A DNA stretch of 64,000 bases from Candolleomyces eurysporus (lineage: Eukaryota; Basidiomycota; Agaricomycetes; Agaricales; Psathyrellaceae). The notes beneath the pieces are model-generated. The model was not told where the DNA came from and made no database searches. It saw only the letters and a program-made list of their open reading frames with translations. The stretch spans positions 1-64,000 of the forward strand of contig JANBPK010000743.1 in NCBI GenBank assembly GCA_027579435.1, written 5' to 3'. A program made the position numbers and the translations under genes. Below, one piece after another: positions 22,352 through 33,143 of this stretch (position 1 is its first letter; every line of letters begins with the position of its first letter).

Positions 22352-22960
22352 ATGCAGACCAACATCGACCTTGCCCTGTCTCAGGTTCTCTCCTGTCAGA
22401 CTATAACAACCTCAGGCTGCGACAAGATACCCGTGAAGGTTCTCATCGATGCCTACATGCAAATTTCTGGTATCTCCGATATGGTGCGAGCCTACGCGTG
22501 CTTTGAGCGTGCCCTCGGGAAGTATCCAGACCCAGCTGAGAAAACTGGATCGATAGAAGCTCAGCGGCGGGCACGTCTGGTTGCGCAAGCGAGGATAGAA
22601 TTCTGGACGGAGGTAAGATTGAAGATTGAGAGCGGCAGCAAATCACACTTGCAATTCAAGCGTCTACTTGCCTGCCCTTGTTGTGGAGAGCTCATGGATG
22701 GTCCGCAAATGATTGAAGCCCTTGGTCTCGCCGGGACTGCTAAGAAGGCATGCGGCTCTAACGGTGAGTACCGATCCTCACATTTATGGCACCCTTGACG
22801 TTCATCTGGCTCGATGCAATCAGATACTTCGATGAGGCCTGTCAAGAAGAGGGCTGGCAAAGCCAAGAAACGGGAGCAGCCTCGGAAGCGGGAAGATGGT
22901 CGCACTAGGAAGAGGGCTTTCGACCTCTACGGCGCCTCCACAAGCAAATGTTCAATGTAA
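22352..22960 (+). CDS. Small CPCCG-motif protein of unknown function, copy 1
   Basis: Two exons, 22352-22763 and 22824-22960; 182 residues. The N-terminal half is helical with a TPR-like stretch (CFERALGKYPDPAEK). A Cys motif LLACPCCGELMDGPQMIEAL follows at about residues 108-127, then a strongly basic Lys/Arg tail ending YGASTSKCSM. Its paralog at 43805-44464 has the same order, the same intron position and phase, and about the same length. Two close Cys pairs could bind a metal, but only one CxxC is present, so a full zinc finger is not shown. The basic tail suggests a nuclear or nucleic-acid-associated protein; that is inference. Confidence 0.75.
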
Positions 22961-23601
22961 GCTTTTGGTATGCCCGATTGGAACCGGTTGAACCCGACAA
23001 CGTTCGCCTGGAATTTCTTGGGTTTTTCAAGCCAAGGCTCATTCAAAAATCTTGCTCTCTTGGCGTTGTCTCGGTGCTATCGGACCCTTAATGATGCAAA
23101 TTTCCGGAATATTAGCTGTAAATTCATGTAAAATCCCCAAAATATCGAGATAGATGGAGTAAAGTAGTGTGCACAGTAATGTGCAAAAGAATCGGTGTAT
23201 ACTTGCCCAATCACCCCATACTGGCCAATGCACAGATTTTTGCAGCACTAAAGGAATCAACGTTTTCGCTCTCGGCATCCTCTCCAGGCTGGAATATAGC
23301 AATAAATATTATATCGCTTTGTGCGCATTTCCAAAGGCTTCCAAATCGAATCGGTCTCACGTCAAGCCGACGTTGTATCCAGGAGGGATCACGGAAACCA
23401 TCAAATTTTGGGATTTACAGCTGAATGATCGACACTGCATTGCTGTTGCCGCTCTGCTGTCAACCGCGTTCGAGTGCAATCGTATAAGATGCGGTTGGGC
23501 ATTCATCTCCCCTGCTGCTCACCCTTCGATTTCTTACCCGCTCGACTCTACACCCCTATTCGACCCGCAAATCCATTGATCGACCCCTAAGTCTTACCAC
23601 C
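22961..23601. other. Intergenic
   Basis: About 640 bp without a supported gene; the longest open frame (23169-23579) has no recognised features. It ends in the leader of the first DUF4139 gene. Confidence 0.45.
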
Positions 23602-25765
23602 ATGACGACAACATCTGCGAATCCTCCCCCTTTCGAACAACACACTGTCCAACTGGAGAGTGCTGTCGATAGCAAGATTACTGGCGTGTCTGTCTATTCT
23701 GACCGCGCCGAAGTGTCTAGGGCTTTCCGATTCCCCGTCAAGACTGGGCAGAACCAGGTCATCATATCTGGTCTCCCGAAGGCTCTGAACCATGATTCCC
23801 TAAGGTATGTTGGATGCCCAGCATGTCTCCAAAAACTGCGCACCTAAAAATTGCTAACCCTTGTAACTTTTCAGAGTGGAGGGCAAGGGCGCTGGAACGA
23901 TTCAAGATGTCACGATCTCGCAAGCCAAACCACCCGTCATTTCCACCCCGCAGGAGGCAAAGACTTCTCCTGAGCTCAAGCGGCTCCAATCCAACAAGAC
24001 CGATATCGAACAGACTATACATCGGAACGTCCAAGCCCAGACCTCCTTAGTAAAATATCTCGAGTCTCTTAGCTCACAGCAAACCCCTTCCAATAAATTG
24101 GCCGAGATCGTCAGCGACTACGACACAATAATGGGAGACCTTCAGAAGAAGATGAACAGGCTCTCGGAGGAACTACAGGAGCTGCAAGCGTCCATCGCTG
24201 TAGAGGAATTAAGCCTTCAAGCTGCTACCGGAGAACAGAAGAAGTGGAACCCCAACCTGTCGTTGAACGTCACGGTCGGCATTTTCGCGAGCGTTGACGG
24301 AGATGTCGAGCTGGGATTGATTTATGGTACGTAGACCATCTTGCTCATCGTAATTTCTCTCGAACTTGCGTTAAAATCGTGACTCACCAGCTGTTAACCG
24401 TACTTCCTGGACGGCACGCTACGACATTCGTGTCAACACCCAAACTAAGGAGAAGGCTGTATCTCTCGTTTACAAAGCGTCAATCAAGCAATCGTCAGGA
24501 GAAGACTGGACTGATGTTCCTCTCACTCTCGAAACGGCTACGCCCAGCTTCGACAAAACTCTCCCCAACCTCAACCCATGGACGATTGGGATCTACCGAC
24601 CGCCTCCCCCTGTTCTGTACTCTCCTTCATCTGCCCCTCGGGGTGGTGCGTCCATGCCTCCAATGCAGATGCGATCTTCAGTCTTTTCCGCAGACACATA
24701 CTCGTTGGCAGCCCCTCCACCCCCGCCTCTCCCTGAAATGAGCATTCAGACATCAGCAATCACCAGCAAAGGAGGTGTGTCTGCAACGTTCGCAGTGCCA
24801 GGTTTGATCACCATCCCCAGCGATGGTGTAGACCATGGCGTGACGATCGCTACCCTGGAGCTTGACGCGAAGATGTCTTGGGTCTCGATCCCGAAGAAGG
24901 ACACCAAGACCTATCTGAGTGTAAGTTCCTTCCAAGCTTGTAACCAGATCGACTAATTGAGACTTCCTTTGATTTCTGTAGGCCAAGATTAAGAACGCTT
25001 CAGAGTATACGCTGTTGAGTGGCCCCGCCAACGTCTACGTTGATGGAAGCTTTATTTCTCGATCGACTATTCCCGGTGTCAGCCCAGAGGAGAAGTTCGA
25101 TTGTGCGCTTGGGTGAGACTTCCTTCCTTCTCCCCCTCTAATTTAAAACGCCTGACTGAGAGCCCCTACCGTCCAGTCTCGATCCTGCTATTCGAATCAC
25201 ATACCACCCCCTTTCCAAGAAACTCTCTCAATCCGGATTGCTGAGCAAATCCGACGTATATCTATACACTCAACGCATCACCGTGCACAACACGAAACCC
25301 ACTCTCGTCGAGACTATCAAGATCATCGACCAAATCCCTGTTTCCGAGGACTCAATAATCAACGTGAAACTTCTCAGTCCCGCACTTCAACTCCCCAGCT
25401 CCAACGCGACACCAGCACCCACATCGAACGACGGCGGTAGCGTCAAGAGCGGCAAAACGGGTGGACTGCTCAGTAGCATCGGATCTGGAAGCAACAGCAA
25501 CTCCGGCAATAGTGAAAAGGCGTTGAAAGCAGTCGCCAAGTCCGTCAAGGTCACTTCAGGCGTCGTGGCTCAGTGGGACCGCCCTGGTTCCGACGCGGCA
25601 TCGGCGACCGATGAAGGACTGGATTCTGAGCCTGTGGATTTCACGGCTTTGGGGAAGGACGGGAAGATCAACTGGTTGTGCTCTGTTGCCGCGCAGACCA
25701 AGACGAACTTGACACTTCAGTGGGAGGTCAACGCACCTGTCAAGACCAACATTGCTGGGATCTGA
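23602..25765 (+). CDS. DUF4140/DUF4139 domain protein, copy 1
   Basis: Exons 23602-23804, 23875-24326, 24391-24920, 24982-25112 and 25177-25765; 634 residues. The N-terminal DUF4140 region shows ITGVSVYSDRAEVSR and GQNQVIISGLP. A coiled-coil-like middle (about residues 95-190) follows, then the DUF4139 part with WTARYDIRVNTQ, GEDWTDVPLTLETATPSFD, PWTIGIYRP, a Pro/Met-rich linker (PPPPPLPEM), ASEYTLLSGPANVYVDGSF and ITYHPLSKKLSQSG; it ends LTLQWEVNAPVKTNIAGI. This is the family of bacterial 'mucoidy inhibitor A-like' and nematode F37C4.5 proteins; the molecular role is unknown. The C-terminal half has a Ser/Gly/Asn-rich insertion. No signal peptide. Confidence 0.9.
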
Positions 25766-26044
25766 GTTGCTGCGGAGGTTTTCTTGGATGGCTCGGGGCT
25801 CATCGGATGTCGAGGTCGTGGTACGAAGTATGTGAAAATTCTTTTTTCTTCCAATGATCTATTTACGTTTTACTACCTCTAAACAATAAACTGCCTCGAG
25901 GCATGGAATTGATATTTTAACGTTACGTTGCCGTCTGTTCTGATAAAAGGTTGAACAAAGTTCCAGCACGTTGTTCGTTGTTCTTTGTTCTTCTCAATCC
26001 CACTCCTCCACATCGCTCACTAACAAGGATCACCGTCTACCGTC

Positions 26045-28306
26045 ATGGCCACCAGTACCTCAGCGAAAAGCGTCGCGACTCTTCCACAGCAGAACGTCGT
26101 TGAGCTGACGAGTTCTGAGGACGGCAAGATCGCTGGGGTCGCAGTGTACTCCCACCGTGCCGAGGTAACGAGGACGTTCAACTTTGCGCTCACATCGGGA
26201 CAGAATCAGGTCGAAATCTCTGGTCTGCCGACCCTTCTCATCCAGGACTCACTGAGGTAAGATTCCGGTAACGTTCTCAGGATGGCTGTCCTGAAACGAA
26301 AGAACTTTCCTCAGAGTGCAAGGGAAAGGTACCGGGATGATCCAGAATGTTACCATTTCGCAGAAAAGTCCGCCTCCACGATCAGAACTCGATTCCAAGT
26401 GTCTGGAAAAGTCTGACGAAGTCAAGCCATTGTGGTTGAAGAAGCTCGAGCTCGAGCAGGCCATAGAGAGGAACGACCAGTCCAAGAATACGTTGAAGAA
26501 GTACATGGACTCGCTTGCGTCTCCCGGGGCTATTCCTTTCAGCAAAGTGGTCGAGACTACCAGCGAATATGATATCGCTGTGACGGAACTGCAGAAGAAA
26601 GGGAATACACTGGCGGAGGAGCTAGAGGTGGTGGCCAAGGCACTCTCTGAAAAGAAACACGCATTGAGGAGTGCCGCAAAGACCAAATGGGATGCACATT
26701 TGACCGTCAAGGTTTCCATTCAGATTCTCGCCGAGGTCGAGGGTGAGATTGAGCTTTCTTTGGTATACGGTGTGTCTGCAAATACCTATCTATTTCCTTC
26801 AACTTCTCAACCCCCTTTAGCTGTCAGCAATACCTCGTGGTCTCCGCGGTACGATATACGTGTAGACACCCATTCCAAGGACAAGTCCATATCTCTGGTG
26901 TATAAAGCCAACATCACTCAAATGTCAGGAGAAGATTGGACAGACGTCTCCTTGACTCTCGAAACGGTCACCCCGAGCTTTGACAAAACTCTTCCCACTC
27001 TTAGTCCCTGGACCATTGGGGTTTATAGGCCTCGTCCTCATCCTTCGTATACTCCGATCCCTACGGTGATCCCTACGATGATCCCTATGATGCCTCAGGC
27101 TTGCGGTCTCCAACCAACAATCATATACCAAGGTTCACCTCCGAGCTCGAGGTCGAGCTCAAGGTCAAGATCGCGATCACGAGCACCCCAGCTGATAACA
27201 CAGGCCCTGCCAACCATTGGATACCAACCCGCTATTATTTCGAGCATGGGCGATGTCTCTGCGAGTTTTGCCGTCCCAGGTTTAACGACAATTCCGAGCG
27301 ACGGGGCGCAGCATATGGTGACGATTGCCCTCCTCAAACTCGACGCGAATCTTTCTTGGGTGTCTGTCCCTAAGAAAGATCCGAAGATGTACCTGAACGT
27401 GAGTCTATCTTGATTCTTCGCGGATCAGAAAAGGATCTTAAATGCTTCTGATGACGATAGGCGAAGATCCAGAATGCTTCAGAGTACGTCTTACTCAAAG
27501 GTCCAGCGAACGTATACGTTGATGGTAGCTTCATTGCGCGCTCGACTATCCCCGCTGTCAGTCCTGAAGAGAAGTTTGAATGTGCACTCGGGTGAGAGGA
27601 ACTATTTTGTTGATGTGATGACATATCTGACACGCTGAACCTCCTTACCTCCAGTATCGACCCAGCAATCCGAATCACATACCACCCTCTCGCGAAGAAA
27701 CTCTCCCAATCAGGGCTCCTATCAAAGTCGAAAGTCTATAGCTACACACGACGAATCACGATTCATAACACGAAAAACAGCACGGTCGAAGGTGTCAAGA
27801 TCATAGACCAGATTCCCGTATCTGAAGATGCTACCATCACCGTCAAGCTCCACAGTCCAGCTCTGCAGCCCCCAAACTTCTCATCACCGGCAAACACTGG
27901 ACCTGTTTCCCCTAGCGACACTGGCAGCGCCAAGAACAGCGGCAAGGGTGGCCTATTCCGCAATATTGGTGGCAGCAGCAACGAAAGTAATTCGACTTCA
28001 GGTACTCCCAGCGACAAAGCACTCAAGGCCGTAGCCAAGTCCATTAAAGTCTCACCTGGCGTCATGGCTCAGTGGAATCGCCCAGATGACTCGGAATCCA
28101 TCACCGGGGATGGATCTACTGAAGAAAAGAAAGCTCATCGTAGCTCTGAGTTTGCATTGGACTCTTCGGAACCCTTGGATTTGACGGTTTTAGGCAAGGA
28201 CGGGAAGATCAGTTGGTTATGTTCTATTCCGCCGCAGACGAAGGTCAATTTGACACTCCAATGGGAGGTCAGTGCGCCTGTTAACACGGAAGTAGTTGGG
28301 ATTTAA
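26045..28306 (+). CDS. DUF4140/DUF4139 domain protein, copy 2
   Basis: Exons 26045-26256, 26315-26769, 26821-27398, 27461-27591 and 27655-28306; 675 residues. It follows copy 1 by 279 bp in the same direction with the same splice phases, so it is a tandem duplicate. The DUF4140 region has IAGVAVYSHRAEVTR. The linker between the two halves of DUF4139 is longer than in copy 1 and contains a short Arg-Ser alternating stretch (SSRSRSRSRA). The segment DGSFIARSTIP, the ITYHP motif and the LTLQWEVSAPVNTEVVGI end are retained. The second intron (26770-26820, 51 nt) has no stop and is a multiple of three, so a retained-intron isoform would stay in frame. Function unknown. Confidence 0.9.
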
Positions 28307-28399
28307 GTGATAGAAATGACCCAATAGCCAAAAGTCCTGTGTTTGTATTCGTGTATGTAAAAATATCCCTCGGAACAAGTCCATCATGACGATTTCGAA

Positions 28400-29370
28400 T
28401 CAATCTCTCCCTGGCTCCATCGCTCTTTCGATTTGAACCGCCTTTGGAGGACCAGACCCCTCTTCCTTCATATTCGATATCATCTCTGCAGTGTCGCCTA
28501 CCACTTCATTGGTCCCAATTGTGCGGTCTCTGTTTCTGAAGGAGGTTCCTCCCATCTCGAGATCAGACTGTCGTTGTAGCATTCCTTGGTGCCCCTGCTC
28601 CTGCGACTCCCGCCGTTCCACCCCCTCAGTAGCAGAACTAGCCGAAGTTGGTATAAAGCTCAAGGTGGCAAAACACCTGCAGCGCACAGTCAATCAGGGA
28701 GTTCGATTACGTGCCTGAAACCTGGAACGAATTCTCACCAAATAATCCAAGAATACATCTGTACCGACACAAGCCGGTCGCAATGCTTGAATAACACCAC
28801 CCGTTTTAGTTCTTTGCAATTGAGATTTCCTTGAAAAAGGAGTGTGATCCAGATCGAGCAGGCGAGCCAGAGCGCCCATAGAACTAGGGCACTGTCGGTA
28901 CAGACAATTAGTTAGATCACACTGTCCTGATTGATTAGTTCAGACCGGATCATGAACTTACATTAACTTCCCCGTTCGTCCCACCTTGGACAGCCCCATA
29001 AAAACAAAGGAGACCACAGCGGTAGCTGCCCCGCAGGCGATCACTACAATTAGGAGTGCTCGTAGTGGGCTTGACTTTTGAGCCAAGGGTGTACCGTCAA
29101 GGTTGGGAAGGTCTCTGTTGTATTTCGCTGTTAGGAAGGCCGCTGTGCTCATCTGTGGGTGTTATGTTCAGAGAAGCATTCATTCCTTGAATATAATCAG
29201 GCTATATGACGAGTCTGAGTTTAAAGTCGTACATTGACAATAGAGAACACCAAGATGTAGAACTTGAACCACTCTATATGATGTTCAAGTTACCGTTAGC
29301 TCAAGGTGATCAAATGGAATCCCTGCTGAAAATGCACAACGATTAGAAACTCACCAGAGCACCAGTTCAT
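28400..29370 (-). CDS. Small multi-pass membrane protein, copy 1
   Basis: Exons from the 5' end: 29355-29370 (16 nt), 29233-29273, 28962-29152, 28739-28891, 28400-28676; 225 residues. It starts MNWCS and continues EWFKFYILVFSIVN, so a membrane segment begins almost at the N-terminus. Further hydrophobic segments are LLIVVIACGAATAVVSFVF, LVLWALWLACSIWITLLF and a weaker one around SWIIWCFATLSF. The tail is polar (HQGMLQRQSDLEM, then MEPGRD). No family is recognised; about four spans. The gene is convergent with DUF4139 copy 2, with stops 93 bp apart. A near-identical arrangement recurs at 31262-32208. Confidence 0.75.
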
Positions 29371-30322
29371 TTGGCTTCGTCGTTCACTTGTCTCTTCCAA
29401 TATGTGTCAGGCTTCAGGGCTCGCTGGTACGAGTGAGAGGTAGGATGGTTGCGCACACGAGTTCATTGAACGAGGCTCGCTTACATATAATTTACAGCTT
29501 TTAATTCCACACCAATTTCTAAAGTCCGCTCGAGGTCGAGTAAAATGGGTTGTCAAAGTCACGGAAAATCAGGGAATGGGGTCCGTTTGGCTTTGTGATA
29601 TACTGATAGTACGTACTGTACTACAAGTATGTTCGGTATGCCATCCCAATTAGCAAGTCTTCCCTGGTGAATCCTCGTTCTTAAACTTCGTTTTTTGAAT
29701 GCGAGCCCAACGCAAGGGACTCAATTAAGGCCCTGCAAGTAAGCGATCGGGTAGGCAGTGAAGCAATACATGCCAAGTAACTTGTGGCGAGCGGCCGATG
29801 GCAGGCACGGCAAGTGCCGAGGCATTTTGCATGGTTCTTGTGAAGGATATGCCTGAATGCCTGAGGAAGGGGTAGGGAACGTGGCTTACTACGGGTACTA
29901 TTAGAGTCAGTGGTGAAAGTAGGACATGTACGCAAGCTAGTAGATTGAAGGCACTAATGGTGAAAAGGTAACCGAACGGGAGGAGTCCGAACCTAAATAT
30001 GTACCTAGCGTGGGCCTATCTTGAAGCTTCGCTGATCGGAAAAGCTTGAAGGTCAAAATGCAGTATCACCTCTGTCCTGTTCACAGAGACAGGTCTAGAC
30101 CCCCTGGAGTTCTGTTGGCTGGACCTTGTAATGGGGTATTGGCAATATATGGCGAACTGTGCCCCCTCAAGATACGTCCATCAAGCATTACGTGAGGCAG
30201 CGCAATTGGATTTCGACAGTCACCGAAGCTGGATCAGCAGTCGGCTTGGGGGTTGGTGTCAGTGGTGGCAGACCGACCTTGGAAACTTACACACACACCC
30301 CTTGATTGCTTCTCATGATGAC
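29371..30322. other. Intergenic left flank of the duplication junction
   Basis: The part 29590-29795 has a diverged copy at about 32440-32645, so it belongs to the duplicated block. A 60-bp piece around 29792-29850 (CCGAGGCATTTTGCATGGTTCTTG) recurs near 39390-39425. No gene supported. Confidence 0.5.
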
Positions 30323-31196
30323 AGGCGAAGATCCAGAACGTCTCAGAGTACGTGGGTCTTACTTACCCCAAGGTCCAGCGCACGCTGATGGGAGCTTCAT
30401 TGCGCGTTCAACCATCCCTACAGTCAACCCCACAGAGAAGTTTGAATGTGCATTGGGGTAAGAGAGGCTACTTTTCTTCCATGGTATGATCCACCTGAAA
30501 CTTTGAGCCCCTCCCAGCATCGACTCAGCAGTCTGAATCATATACAACCCCCTTGCGAAGAAACTCTATCAATCAGGGGGCTCCTATCAAAGTCGAAGGT
30601 CTATGACTACATACGACGAATCACGATCCATAACACGAAAAAAGAACACAACCGAAGGTGTCAAGGTACAGACCAGATTCCCGTATCCGAAGCTGCTAAG
30701 ATCATCGTCAAGCTCCATAGTCCGGTTCTGCAGCTCATCATCACAGGCAAACGCTGGACCCGTTTCCCCTCGCGACACTGGCAGCAGCAAGAGCAGCGGC
30801 AAGGGTGGCTTATTCTGAATTGATGGCAGTGGCAGTGAAAGTAATTCGACTTCTGGGACTGAATATTTTTTTATTGTCTCCCAGCAACAAAGTACTCAAG
30901 GCCGTAGCCAAGTCCGTCAAATTTTCACCTGGCGTCATCACTCGACGGAGTCGCCCAGGCTACTGGTACTCCATCACCGGGGATGGATTTAGTAAAGAAA
31001 AGAAAGCTCATCATAGCCCTGGGTTTGCGTTGGACTCGCCGGAATCCTTGGATTTGACGGTTTGGGGCAAGGAGTTTGGGGCAAGGACGGAAGATTAGTT
31101 GGTAATGTTCTGTCCCGCTGGGCCAGACGAAGGTCAATTTGACGCTCCAGTGGGAGGTTAGTGTTCCTTTCAAAACATGGATCACTGGGATTTACA
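30323..31196 (+). pseudogene. Decayed 3' half of a DUF4139 gene, copy 3
   Basis: Matches DUF4139 copy 2 from its fourth exon (27461) to its stop: GCGAAGATCCAGAA, GATGGGAGCTTCATTGCGCG, the CCACAGAGAAGTTTGAATGTGCA exon end with its donor, the GGGCTCCTATCAAAGTCGAA stretch, GCAAAGCACTCAAGGCCGTAGCCAAGTCC and the GGGAGGT...GGGATTTA end. Exons 1-3 (DUF4140 and the first part of DUF4139) are absent. Several frame changes and an in-frame stop (at about 30817, after GGCTTATTC) are present, and the original stop codon has changed to TAC. It cannot make the family protein. Confidence 0.8.
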
Positions 31197-31261
31197 CTGT
31201 AGAAATGACCCACTAGCCAAAGTCCTGTTTCTATATTCATGTATTTAATGATCATATTGGA

Positions 31262-32208
31262 TCAATCTCTTCCTGGCTCCATAGCTCTTTCAACCTGAGC
31301 CACCTTTCGAGGACCAGACTCCTCTTCCTTCATATTCGACATCATCTCTGGAGTGTCGCCTATCACCTCATTTGCTCTAATGGTGCGTTCTCTGTTTCCG
31401 AAGGGGATTACTCCCATCTCGAGATCAGACTGTCGTTGTAGCATTCCTTGGTGCCTCTGCTCCTGCCGCTCCTCCTCCTCTGTAGTAGAGCTAGCCAAGC
31501 TCGGTATAAAGCTCATAGTTGAAAAACACCTAGAGCGCACATCCAGTTCATGAGTTCGATTCAGTGCCAAAAATCTGGGACGAACACTCACCAAATAATC
31601 CAAGAATCAGTCTGTACCGACACAAGCTGGTCACAGTACTTGAATAACACCTCTTTTTGTTTATCGCAATTGTAACTTCCTTTGAAAAGGACTGTGATCC
31701 AAATTGAGCAGGTGAGCCAGAGGGTCCATAGAACTAAGGCACTGTAGGCGCAGAGGATCAGTTCAATCACATCGTACGAATTCATTGGATCAGACTGGAT
31801 GATGAACTCACATTAACTTCCCCTTCCTTCCTACCTTGGGCAACCCCATGGAAACAAAAGAGACCACAGCAGTAACTGCCCCACAGGCAATCACACCGAT
31901 CAGAAGTGCTCGTAATGAGCCCGACTTGTGAGCTAAGGGTGTACCGTCAAGGCTGGTGGGTTCTCTGTTGTATCTCGCTGTTAGGAAGGCCGCTACACTC
32001 GTCTGTGGGGGTCGGGACAGGCATTCACTCCGTCAGCCCAATTAGTTTATAGAACGAGGCTGTTCAAAGACGTACATTGACGATGGAGAACACCAAGATG
32101 TAGACCTTGAGGTACTCTATATGATGTTCAAGTTCCCATTAGCCCAAGGCGACCAAATGAGCCTCCTATTAAAAGTGAACAACGACGAAACTCACCATCA
32201 CCGCTCAT
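31262..32208 (-). CDS. Small multi-pass membrane protein, copy 2
   Basis: Exons from the 5' end: 32196-32208 (13 nt), 32076-32116, 31812-32002, 31592-31741, 31262-31529; 220 residues. All splice sites and phases match copy 1. Landmarks: MSGD then EYLKVYILVFSIVN, LVLWTLWLTCSIWITVLF, YCDQLVSVQTDSWIIW, and the polar tail ending MEPGRD. Exon 4 is one codon shorter and exon 5 three codons shorter than copy 1. The frame is fully intact although the DUF4139 gene duplicated with it is dead, so this copy may still be expressed. Function unknown. Confidence 0.72.
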
Positions 32209-32884
32209 TTGGTTTCGTCCTTCACCTGTTTCTTCCAACAAGTATGAGGCTCTCAGGGTTCACAGGCCTGAGTGAGAGGTAAGATGGGTGCGCACGAGTT
32301 CATTGAACAGTTCAAAGGCTCGCTTATGTACAATTTACAGCTTTTAATTCCACAGCAATACTAAAGTCAGCCTGCCGAGTTCGAGGACAGTTGGTTGTAC
32401 AAGTCATGAAAAATCCAGGAATCGGGACCGTTTGTCATTGTAAATACTCACAGTACAATAATGCTTGGTACGACGTCCGGATTCGCAAGTCTTCCTTTCT
32501 TGCTTGGTGAATCCTCGTTCAACTTCCCTTCTTAAATGCAAGCCCAACACGCAGGACCGAATGTGAGGTGCTGTCAAAAAGGCATGCAATTAAGCGCTCG
32601 AGTAATTATCTAGGCAGTGAAGCGATACATGCCAAGTAACACACAAATTGCCTGCACAGCAACATTTTTCCCGCAATATGGGAAGAAGACCATTTCAAGG
32701 CGGTTCTAGCTCCCATCGAAGAGTACGGTGTTCCATACCGCGCAAATTTCCCATGCACTCCAGGATGCAAGCGTACGTTTATTAGTGTATCGTGAAGTAT
32801 GAGTGATATATACAAGTCAAGGATTTGACGACCGTAGACGGGGAGCTAGCAGTGGCACGCATAACCCGGACCTTCGCCCAAGCA
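32209..32884. other. Right part of the duplicated block, no gene
   Basis: Similar to 29371-29795 (for example GTGAATCCTCGTTC..., and CAGTGAAGCGATACATGCCAAGTAAC near 32614-32639). Similarity is lost just after that point. No open frame of note. Confidence 0.5.
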
Positions 32885-33143
32885 TCAATCCCCAGAAAAC
32901 CCTACCGTAAGGAAGCACCCAATGGTCGTAAGAGCCCCGCAGAGGACGATGCCGATGGGAAGGTCGCGAAAGTTGTTGTCAAAGAGGGCCGGGGGACGAG
33001 GTGCATCTTGGACGTATTTGGTTATTAGGAAAGCCGCGAGGCTCATCTACACAATAATAGTTAGAATGGCATGGTGGTAGATGATAGGAGGGAAATCGTA
33101 CGTATGTCGACGATCTGGAAAACAAGATAAAGGCTGACCTTTC
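32885..33143 (-). pseudogene. Relic of a third copy of the small membrane protein
   Basis: Two exon-like pieces remain. 33102-33143 encodes KVSLYLVFQIVD, comparable to FKFYILVFSIVN; 32885-33046 starts with MSLAAFLITKYVQD, comparable to MSTAAFLTAKYNRD, and keeps one hydrophobic segment before a stop. The last two exons are missing. It is much more diverged than copies 1 and 2 are from each other, so it predates the recent block duplication. Confidence 0.6.

Noticed and set aside
30803..31196. Third functional DUF4139 gene
   Set aside because: The first three exons are missing and internal stops and frame changes are present; called a pseudogene.
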